A stretch of 64,000 nucleotides of DNA from Lindgomyces ingoldianus (taxonomy: Eukaryota > Ascomycota > Dothideomycetes > Pleosporales > Lindgomycetaceae), in NCBI RefSeq assembly GCF_010093535.1, contig NW_022985187.1, positions 416,051 to 480,050 of the forward strand. Reading direction: 5' to 3'. The notes beneath the pieces are model-generated. The model was not told where the DNA came from. It ran no database searches and worked only from the letters and a program-made list of their open reading frames with translations. Made by a program: the position numbers and the translations under genes. Numbering within the stretch: position 1 is the stretch's first letter; every line of letters starts with the position of its first letter. Positions 55,888 to 64,000 of this stretch are shown one piece after another.

Positions 55888-57457
55888 TCAAATGCTCTTA
55901 GCAAACAACACCCCTGGCTGCCCCGACGCACCATTATAACTAAAACAACTGTACCAATTCTTCAAGAAGCTGTCCCCAATTATATTAAAGTTCGCTACGG
56001 GTGGATTCATTGTCACACCTACATCCGCTTGCAGAATACTGCTCAGACACAACACAGCCGAAGGGTTAGCTTCCGCGGCTTTCACCCGGGAGATGAGAGG
56101 CGCATGATTGAGAAGGGTAGCGAAAGATATGTCAATGGTGCCGATGGTCATGTCTTTGCTGTTCATGACAAGGTCTTGACCCGCAAATGTGAGCGCGATT
56201 TGGGTTTTGGAGTCGCATGGAATGGCTGGTGTTGTTAGTTTGGGATCTAGGAGGATGAGAGCTACGGAAAGAAGATCGCACCATAGGCAATCAACTCCAA
56301 CGACCCTGTTGATCCAAGAGGAACTGGGATTCCTCCTATAGCTTCATTAATCGGAACTGCGTACGCAGGTGAGGCGACAACAGCCGTGGTTCCAGTGTCG
56401 ATAATCGCATCTCCTGGAATAGCGACGGGTATATCTCCCGCCTTGACGCCATCAATGGCAACACGCCAGTAATCTTGCTTCTTGAGTGGCACTGTGGTAA
56501 ATGTTCCGGTGAATTTGGAGGGATTCCGTCCACCGATGGTCATCTCAGACGTGGAACCGCTGTTATCCGAGCAGCGGCCAAGATAGAAGCAAAATTCCTT
56601 TGATGAAATCTTGTTCTCCGCGATCAGTCTCTCGACGAATGTCGGTTGCTTTGCATTTGCTAATTTCGAGAAAGCCTGCTCTTGTTGTCAGCCTCAAAAA
56701 ACGTTTTCTCCTATGACGGAGCACCACCTCAGCCCTAAACGAGGGCTGAAAGAGGGATTCACTATGCCACCCCGTTAGAAGCGGCAGTTGAAACGAGTAC
56801 TTTTGTCGTCAACTCTCCGTCTTGCACACCTGCATGGTTTAGGAAAGGTGATACACATACCATCCCCATCAACCCATCCGACTGTGAATTACTGAACCCT
56901 TTCGCTTGCAACAATGCAATCACATTTGTATCTGTCGCAGTTAAGTTTCCTACTGTAACTGTGTCGAGATAGTTCTTCCCTGTAACGGCTCCTGAGCCGT
57001 AGGTAACAGACGTTGTATTCCCTAGGTCTCTCCCTGCGCCATCGTACTTCGAAGATCCCGCACAGCCCTGCTGGGTTCCGCAAGCCGAACCCGGCACAAA
57101 AAAATCTGCGGACCCAGTATCGAAGTCAATCGTAAACGTTTTATCCCTGATCTTAATCGGTCCGTAGTACAAAAGATCGTTTCCACCATTGGCGCATTGG
57201 TCCACGAGCGGGACTGGTGATTGCCGTCTTGACAGTGTGCCATCGAGACCAGGGTATGGAGCTATGTAGCTTCCAACGTTGTACTTCTTGAGTGTGTTAT
57301 TGAAGACTGTGAGGACTTCTGGAAGGACGCGTCCGGATTCAGAGACTATGGCACGGCGTCGACTTGTGAGGTGGATGCTGCCGGAGGAGGAAGAGCTCTG
57401 GGTCGGCAAGGCTGTGACCCAAGTAGCAAGGGAAACGAGATAGAGATGCTGCCACAT
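55888..57457 (-). CDS. Secreted pepsin-like aspartic protease
   Basis: An extracellular or vacuolar A1-family endopeptidase of 448 residues. Four exons: 56861-57457, 56728-56745, 56282-56675 and 55888-56225. The second exon is only 18 nt (PSFRAE), with a polypyrimidine acceptor and a branch site TTCTAAC. The ATG at 57457 gives a signal peptide (MWQHLYLVSLATWVTALPTQ); a basic LTSRRRA and DGTLSRRQ suggest propeptide cleavage sites. The two catalytic motifs are FDTGSADFFVPG and IDTGTTAVVASP. A disulphide pair is likely in GSACGTQQGCAGSSKY, and the last lobe has FNIIGDSFLKNWYSCFSYNG. No C-terminal GPI signal is seen. Both Asp and the flanking residues are intact, so it should be active. Confidence 0.93.
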
Positions 57458-58229
57458 AATCCTTGAGTGTTTCCGCAATCTAGCTGTCCAGAAGGTGCCG
57501 AAGTCGTGGCCGCATGCAACAAGATCGAAGCGCACCCATAGTGATTGATTGTGCTTTTATATGGTATGAAGGTAGGTGAGTTCCCTATCATCGTGCACAA
57601 TACCCAGAAGCTGAATCCATATCGGGGCACAACAGTGCTCTGCCTTGGCATCTAGGTATGAAATGGTGTGAATGGCAGATCGACTGTCCTTCGAGCTCAC
57701 ATCCTCCAACGCTTTAGAGTCTAAAAGTTCCGCAAATTTGATGTCATTTATATTAACATTCATAACTGCAGAGTAGCACACTCGTGCGTCTGCACTGTAG
57801 ATAGGATTTTCGTGGCGTCCCTAAGTCAGGTAATTAGCCTAAACACGCAATCTAAGCGGACATACCACAGGCCTGCCGCTCGAGGCTATTGGAGTTTCAA
57901 CGATGCTTCCGACAGACACGGGCTCGAGGATTCCAACATTTGTGTAAGACCGAGATGCGGAGAAGGCTTTAGATGGCATTTGGTCGACTACTGGCCCACT
58001 AAATCAACTGCCGAAAGCTTGTGTTATGGACCATGAGTATGTGAACCGATGTGGGTTTGATTATCACTGCAAGGGATTGGCAAAGCCCCTTCTGCAAACC
58101 TCGAGGCAAAAAAGAATAAAAGGTGACAGACTTTTGGCGCAAAGTAACGATGGAATGAAAGGGTATCTTATTAACCAACCTACTCCAATCCAACCATGCA
58201 AGAAAGCCTTCTATCCCGTTTTTATAGTA
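57458..58229. other. Promoter of the protease and 3' end of the phosphodiesterase gene
   Basis: 772 nt with no supported gene. Both neighbours are on the minus strand. Short frames on both strands overlap and lack features. Confidence 0.45.
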
Positions 58230-60429
58230 CTAAGATGGTGTGCTCTTTGGATCACCTTTCCCAGGCATATGAGAATTTAAGAACTCTTCTACCCAGTCTT
58301 CCACGTTATCGGCTTTATGAGTGAGCCATTCCCACCACGATTCTGAAGTGCTTGATGATGCTGGTGGTGCGCTTGTAGTTGGGGTTGTGACTGGGGGTAT
58401 TTGCAGAAAAGAAGACATAGGGTCATCAAGCCCTGAGGCTGACGTTGCCAGGCTTGCAAACGAGGTAAGGACAGTGGAAGCTAAAATGCTTGATGTTTCT
58501 ACTGGATCTGCCGGTGTTACGTTGGGAGGCGTTTCCGGATCCGTATGTAGACCTACTGGCTTTAGAGGTAGGCGAAGCGTTCCGTTGTTTGGCATTGGCT
58601 CGATTCCAATTGTGTCACAGATAATGTTGTAGAGTTCGATATTTTCTGGGGAGTCTATTAGAGGTATGAAATGACAGGATATGTTAAATGACTTACGGAA
58701 CGGTTCAACGCGACTGTTGGCCTCATGAGGGAAAGCAGGCCCTCTCGCGACGAAGATGGCTCTCATGAGCGGGTGCTCATGATCGTAGCCATGGAGGCCG
58801 CGTGGATGATATACGTCTCCATTCTCTCTTCCCTTCTCAACATCAAATTCATCCTTGGTAACAATGGCCCATCCTGTCTTTGGAACAATCCAGAGTGGCG
58901 CGATGCGTTCATTGTTGGAGAAGTGATATCGCTTGGGCATATCCTTGTCCCGGAGGTATACTTCAATATTGGGATTTCTCTTCGCCTTGTCGATAAGTTG
59001 CTGGTGTAAGCGGTCGAGATCCTCGGGCCGTTTAGGTCTCAGTCCGTAAAGGGGCCAACCATCAATATGCTCCAAGTCGTTAGGATCAATGAGATCTTCC
59101 AGTTGAATGAGCCTTGAAACATCCGTCGTGGCCATGCCATGGTCTGATACGACGACTACGTTGACAATCTCAGTTAAATTGCGCTCTTGAAGGCCATGGA
59201 GGATAGATTCAAGCATAGCGTCGGCGTTTCTGATGGTTTGTCGTATTTCAGTGCTATTTGGGCCATATTTGTGCCCATCTCCATCGACATTGGGTACGTA
59301 AGCGGCAATTAACTGAGGTCGTGGTTGGTCTAGTCTAGTGGGCGTATCTAATGGTCCGGGCAGGTCGAGGAGACCTAGGATACGATCGACTTTCAAAGGC
59401 AATACCTCTGAGCCGTTATACTTGTCCACGTATGCAGGCTCTATGTGGCTGATATGTGCTTCAGATCCAGGCCACATATGTACCGCAGCTCGGACGTTCT
59501 GCCTCTCTGCAGTTACCCAAAGAGGTTCACCTCCCCACCAGAAGGGCTGCAAGCTCTTCTCTGGCTCCGTATAATAAAACTCTTTATTAAGAGACGGATC
59601 CCAAAATGTGTTCCCGACTATCCCATGAGCCTCGGGATATAAACCGGTGGCCATGGTGTAATGATTCGGGAAGGTAACGCTCGGAAAGCTGGGCAACATA
59701 TACTTGGGTGATATTCCGTTCTGGATGAACCGATTCAGAGTGGGTGTGAGACCACGGTAAAGGAAGTCGGCGCGGAAGCCATCGAGAGATATTAGGATAG
59801 TCGTAGGGGCGAAGAGAGAAGTTCCATTGGATAACATCAGCGCCGCAGCCGTGGGGTGGGAGGGTTTGGAGACTCGGTACGCAACGAAAAAGAGGACTAG
59901 GAAGAGCACCATAATGCAGACATATATGATGATCCTGCGCCATATACGTGTTCGGCGTGCCTATGTATCTTGTTAGACGAGTTCGCATGGTGATGCTAAT
60001 CGGACATGCCTTTCTCTGTACTATTGTTGCTGACAACCTCTGCTCATCGGATTCCGACGAGCCTCTCGACAGGCTTTGATCTGACACCCCAACACCTTCT
60101 TCCATTTCATACATGAGCGCACTCGCTTCGCCATTGCGGCCTTTCTTGCCACGTTGATTGGAGTCGCCGTCAGGCTTCGTTGGCTCCCTTTTCCCAATCT
60201 TGACACCTTTCTTACTGAATATGCCTGCTATCCCCTCATTCTTCGTCAGTAACCTTTCCCTTTCATCTTCCGACTCTAGTATATCGTGTCCGGGCTCTGA
60301 GAGCTCCGTGGAGGGTCTGCCGTGGCTGTAGCCGTCATCGTCGGCGTGGTCGTAGAGGGTCCGCTCATCCGTGCTGTATGTATCTGACCCAGTGATTGTG
60401 CTGGCTTCTTCGTTCGGCATCTTGGGCAT
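58230..60429 (-). CDS. NPP1: Ectonucleotide pyrophosphatase/phosphodiesterase, type II membrane protein
   Basis: Hydrolyses pyrophosphate and phosphodiester bonds of nucleotides outside the cytosol, using two metal ions and a catalytic Thr. Three exons: 60010-60429, 58697-59960 and 58230-58645, giving 699 residues. The first intron (59961-60009) begins GCATGT rather than GT; only this GC-AG splice restores the frame, reading RKARRTRIWRRIIIYVCIMV, with a TCTAAC branch site. The second intron is 51 nt and stop-free. An acidic cytosolic tail of about 140 residues precedes the membrane helix (VCIMVLFLVLFFVAYRV, about 150-170). The catalytic core has LISLDGFRADFLYRGLTP, PSFPSVTFPNHYTMATGLYP with the nucleophile Thr in VTFPNH, DGDGHKYGPNS and VVVVSDHGMA, then RGLHGYDHEHPLMRAIF. 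The Ser/Thr/Pro-rich tail is probably glycosylated. Symbol is by family likeness to yeast NPP1. Confidence 0.93.
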
Positions 60430-60796
60430 AGCACGAGAAGAATCGAATAACTGCTTACATTGCCAGTTAGAAAGAGTGTGGGAGGCGTGGCTAGTATTCG
60501 TTTGCAAGGTGAGGTAACCGCCTCATCAGCAACTGCATTGTCTTGGCATCCGTGGTTTCAGCAAAACCCCAACTCCTTGCTTGTGCACATTATAAGCCGG
60601 ATCTTCACCAATCACTTTGGGGAGGGATTTTCACATTCACACGTTTCAGCCTATTTTATTATTGAATAATGGACTTTGGAATGTGGAAGAAACAGTTTGA
60701 CCATCGCAGCTAGTAAATCGCGGCAATAGACCGGCTCCATTTCAAGGATGAGCGTAAGTATTCAAAGTCTCCGCCTTTGGTGCTCCCTGCTTAGTA
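60430..60796. other. Spacer upstream of the phosphodiesterase gene
   Basis: 367 nt holding the promoter of the phosphodiesterase gene and the 3' end of the next minus-strand gene. No gene is supported. Confidence 0.5.
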
Positions 60797-62050
60797 TTAT
60801 CCCACGATCACCACGGTATCCTCCGCGTCGAGCCATCTTGAACCTGAGCCAGAGACCATTCCCTTGCTACACAGCCAGAGATAAAGCCACATGTGTTCAA
60901 CGACTTCGCCCCAGCAATAAAGTCGAGCCTGTCCGAGTCCCACTGGCATCTGTTGGACCTTGCTTGTGGCTCCTGGTAGTTCTCGGTGGAGAGTCACGCC
61001 CCAGCCAAACCTGCCGCTACGAACGTGATCACACAGAGATGACCAGAAGTCATATTGTATCTTCAGGGGCCAACTTACGCACTCAACTAGCCAGTACCCA
61101 CGCTCGTCATTGTCCACTGGCCGCAATGTTTTCGATGGCTTGAAGCGTCTTGGGTTTTGTTGCTTTATTGCCTCTAGGTATTTTGTGACTTGTGATGGTA
61201 ACGAGACCGGACATTCCACAGATACCTTTGGCGCTGGGGGGAATGCTTCGAAAGGTAAAGTGCGAAATTCCAGGCACCTAGTTGGCGCTGTGCCATCCAA
61301 AGTACCGCCGATTGAGGCATGGGCGTTGTTCTGAAATGGGTTTACAGAATCATAAGCGCTGGTAGGGATGGTAGGGCTCTGTTGAACATCGCTCTCAACC
61401 CTTGATGTAGTTGGCAAATCTAGAGAGGCTGTCTTTAGGCTTGGGTGTGCCGGGTCCCGGTCTCGACCAAACAACGTAGTCGGGGACTTTGGCAGGGAAG
61501 GGCGAAGCGAGGTAACAGTCTTGACAGGAAACGACGAATGCGTTTCGTCTTCCGATGTATCTTCGGAGGTGATTGAACCTCCATCGTATATCTGGCTTTC
61601 GATAGCGTGGGCCGCCAGCTGTGAGTCCTCAATGAAAGAACTACTCTTGTTCCTAGAAGTAGGAATCCCGGTAGGCGATGGAGGTGCGGAGATGGCACTT
61701 AGCCCTGGATCGTTCTGTCTTTTCCATTTGGCGTGAAGCCGTTCCAACTGCTCGAGTCTACTCCTAGGTAGAATCGAATCTTCGTTCGGGTTGAAGGAGA
61801 ATTGATGTCGTTGATTAGAGCCTTTGGAGTCCCTTCCAGACGACATATGGGAAGGGAGACTGCCGTATGATTCATCGCTAGTGGTGAGGGGGGGGTTCAC
61901 GAGCCCTCCGGGGTCGTCGCCGCGCTCGTGACGCCCACATCCAACGAGCTCACAGGGTTCAAAGTCGAAATAAGCATCGATCAAGGAGCGATACAAGTCA
62001 TCGTCCTGACGCGTTGCTGGTGCAGAAATGTGCACCAGTATCTCGTCCAT
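60797..62050 (-). CDS. Conserved fungal protein of unknown function
   Basis: A single-exon frame of 417 residues starting MDEILVHISAPATRQDDDLY. The first 270 residues are Ser/Pro-rich and probably disordered. The last ~140 residues form a Trp-rich domain: DERGYWLVECVSWPLKIQYD, FWSSLCDHVRSGRFGWGVTL, then ARLYCWGEVVEHMWLYLWLC and SGSGSRWLDAED. Such Trp/Cys/His conservation indicates a real folded domain, which I believe is widespread in filamentous ascomycetes but to which I can give no function. A GTAAGT inside the domain coding sequence is probably not spliced because the sequence on both sides and within reads as conserved domain. It is divergent from eIF3d, 249 nt away. Confidence 0.82.
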   Translation of the reverse strand: MDEILVHISAPATRQDDDLYRSLIDAYFDFEPCELVGCGRHERGDDPGGLVNPPLTTSDESYGSLPSHMSSGRDSKGSNQRHQFSFNPNEDSILPRSRLEQLERLHAKWKRQNDPGLSAISAPPSPTGIPTSRNKSSSFIEDSQLAAHAIESQIYDGGSITSEDTSEDETHSSFPVKTVTSLRPSLPKSPTTLFGRDRDPAHPSLKTASLDLPTTSRVESDVQQSPTIPTSAYDSVNPFQNNAHASIGGTLDGTAPTRCLEFRTLPFEAFPPAPKVSVECPVSLPSQVTKYLEAIKQQNPRRFKPSKTLRPVDNDERGYWLVECVSWPLKIQYDFWSSLCDHVRSGRFGWGVTLHRELPGATSKVQQMPVGLGQARLYCWGEVVEHMWLYLWLCSKGMVSGSGSRWLDAEDTVVIVG

Positions 62051-62299
62051 TTTTGTCCAGTCTACCTAATGGTAAGCAGAGTAAAACGGCCATTGTATTG
62101 CATCTGAGCACATATAGTTCTACTCGTAGCAATGCCCAAAGCCGCAAGGGGACTGTGATGCGAAGGGAGGAGGCGAGAGGTCACAGAACGCCTTCACTCG
62201 TGGGTTGCGGGGCTCGGGATCTCCCGACACGCCAAGATTTTCCCGCGCACTTGAAGATCGATATTGCACGGCGACACCACAACCTACTACAACGACACC
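62051..62299. promoter_or_regulatory. Divergent promoter region, unknown gene / eIF3d
   Basis: 249 nt between divergent start codons. The part next to 62300 contains ACAACCTACTACAACGACACC, a leader rich in A and C typical of highly expressed fungal genes. Nothing else is evident. Confidence 0.5.
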
Positions 62300-64000
62300 A
62301 TGGCGCCCGCGTCTCTTCTGGATCTTGTGTCGGCGTTGCCCAGCAATGATGGCTGGGGCCCTCCGGCCTCGACCGAGACGATGCTGGACGGCGTGCCCTT
62401 CCAGCCATACTCGAAAGCAGACAAACTCGGCCGCATGGCAGACTGGACCGAGGGCAAAGATCGGGATAGGGGGGGACGCCAGCAGTTCGGGCGTAACTAC
62501 AGAGGTACATATCTGCTTCTTTTTCTTCTCGTTTGCCTCCCTGTTTTGCGCAACTGACCACGACCACGCAGATCAGCAAGTCTATGGCGCAAACCAAGCG
62601 ACCAACCCCTTCGCTATCCAAGCCGCCGAAGAAGAGGCGACTTTCTCCGTTGTAGACAATACTCGAACTTCCGCTAGAGGCCGGGGATTTGGCAGGGGAG
62701 GCGGTACCGTCTTCCGTGGTCGGGGACAGCGGGGTGGACAGGCGCAGCGAGGTGGGCGGGGCACCTTCCAGCGGGTTGGTGGCGGTCGCGGACAGCAGTA
62801 CGACAACCGTGGTGGGCGAGGCGGCAGAGGGGGGCGGCGGTTCGGATGGAGGGACGACAAACCCCAGCGCAACCGTGATGCATCCGTCCAAGTCAAGCCG
62901 GATTGGTCTGTCCTGGAGGAGATTGATTTCGCTCGTCTGGCGAAGCTAAACCTCGACACTGGCGAAGGCGAGGATATCGACAGCTATGGATTCTTGTTCT
63001 ACTACGACCGAAGTTACGACAAGCAACCTGGCGCCAAAACATCTGAGCGGAAACTCAATGTCCTGGAACGGGCAGCCTACAACGTCACCACATCGAGCGA
63101 TCCTATTATGCAAGAGCTGGCGGAGAAGGATGAGGCAACGATATTTGCCACCGACAACATCTTGTCCATGCTGATGTGCGCCACGAAGTCTGTCTACTCG
63201 TGGGATTTGGTCATAACACGGCGAGGGAACAAAGTCTTCATTGACAAGCGAGACAGCTCCAATCTGGATATGGTTACGGTGAACGAGAATGCAACGGATG
63301 CCCCTCTAGAGATCTCAGAGGGCAACAAGGATTCTATGAATAGTCCTGGTGCCCTCATGCTGGAGGCTACCCACATCAACAACGTCTTCCCCCTGCAGGT
63401 CGTCCTCGAGTCGCAGACATCAAAGCTCAGCATGCCCCACGAGCATCCATTCTACAACGAGGAAGTAGAGACAGATCCGCCAGCCTCAAAAGCGTACAGG
63501 TACCGCCGTTTCGATCTTTCATTAGAGCGAGACGAAGAGCCACTCAACTTGATCGTCCGAACCGAGCTTGATGCAGTTGTAAAGAACAACATCAATGGCG
63601 AAGATCAATACATGACGATCAAGGCTCTTAACGAATTCGACAATAAGGCACAGGGCAGCGGTGGTGCTTTGGATTGGCGAACAAAATTGGCAAGTCAAAG
63701 GGGTGCTGTCCTCGCTACTGAGATGAAGAACAACAGCTGCAAGTTGGCTAGGTGGGCAGTTCAGAGCATTCTGGCAAAGGCGGACACCATGAAGCTAGGG
63801 TATGCGCTTAACCTCTGCCATATGCACGCAAACATCTAATATTTGGTAGATTCGTCTCTCGAACAAACCCCAAGAACAACAACGACCATGTCATTCTTGG
63901 CGTCCTCACAAACAAGCCGCGTGACTTTGCCAACCAGATGGCTCTGAACCTCAACAATGGCTGGGGCATTGTCCGCACCATCGTTGATATGTGTCTCAAG
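62300..64000 (+). CDS. Eukaryotic translation initiation factor 3 subunit D (3' end outside the window)
   Basis: eIF3d (Moe1 in fission yeast) is a peripheral eIF3 subunit and mRNA cap-binding factor. Visible exons: 62300-62504, 62572-63799 and 63850 to the window end; introns are 67 and 50 nt. The ATG at 62300 gives [20 protein letters not shown], followed by the family motif [21 protein letters not shown] block rich in Arg and Gly (nt 62,680-62,850, about residues 85-145) is the usual RNA-binding insert. The cap-binding core follows: [68 protein letters not shown] and [20 protein letters not shown]. The window ends inside the [16 protein letters not shown] segment; some tens of codons and the acidic tail are missing. 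Confidence 0.95.

Noticed and set aside
1..64000. Transposons, CRISPR arrays, integrated virus
   Set aside because: No transposase, integrase, reverse transcriptase, capsid-like frame, terminal repeats or spacer-repeat arrays were found by eye.

Overview
The window is nuclear DNA of a filamentous ascomycete (Pezizomycotina). Support for this: very short introns (mostly 48-60 nt) with GTaaGT-like donors and CTAAC-type branch points, housekeeping genes with fungal-type architecture (Rim15/Greatwall kinase, Unc104-type kinesin, NSA2, TRM5, CSN4, TFG2), a dispersed single 5S rRNA sequence, and AT-rich islands with gene relics showing C-to-T/G-to-A changes that could reflect repeat-induced point mutation. 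The species cannot be fixed from sequence alone. No mobile-element protein, CRISPR array or bacterial operon structure was seen.

Layout. 1-4.4 kb: 3' part of a sulfate permease, then an ERV46-type COPII cargo receptor, same strand. 4.4-9 kb: AT-rich stretch holding one single-exon cytochrome P450 (minus). 9-14.8 kb: a RIM15-like PAS/zinc-finger/AGC-kinase/receiver protein (minus). 14.8-20.1 kb: a 5.3 kb region without a convincing gene. 20.1-21.0 kb: a metallo-beta-lactamase-fold hydrolase with a 15-nt exon. 21.5-22.8 kb: a decayed gene (minus). 24.0-28.9 kb: a large Ser/Gly/Asn-rich protein with about two dozen Trp residues, mostly in WG/GW context. 29.4-36.2 kb: divergent TRM5 (minus) and kinesin-3 (plus). 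36.2-40.8 kb: gene-poor stretch with fragments. 40.8-45.6 kb: coiled-coil/polyproline protein (minus), divergent from RAD17 (46.5-49.2 kb, plus). 49.6-54.9 kb: TFIIF-beta (minus)/CSN4 (plus), then bL21m (minus)/NSA2 (plus), two tight divergent pairs. 55.5-55.7 kb: 5S rRNA-like sequence (minus). 55.9-57.5 kb: secreted pepsin-like protease (minus). 58.2-60.4 kb: type II membrane nucleotide pyrophosphatase/phosphodiesterase (minus), with a GC-AG intron. 60.8-62.0 kb: conserved protein of unknown role (minus), divergent from eIF3d (62.3 kb to the window end, plus).

The genes do not form a pathway cluster. Several divergent pairs share a short intergenic promoter, most notably mitochondrial ribosomal protein bL21m with the 60S assembly factor NSA2. 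The most unusual item is the WG/GW-rich protein, which could be an Argonaute-binding scaffold (inference only). Exon structures were deduced by eye from splice consensus, frame and family conservation. Many tabulated reading frames start at TTG or GTG; I moved starts to the first supportable ATG.
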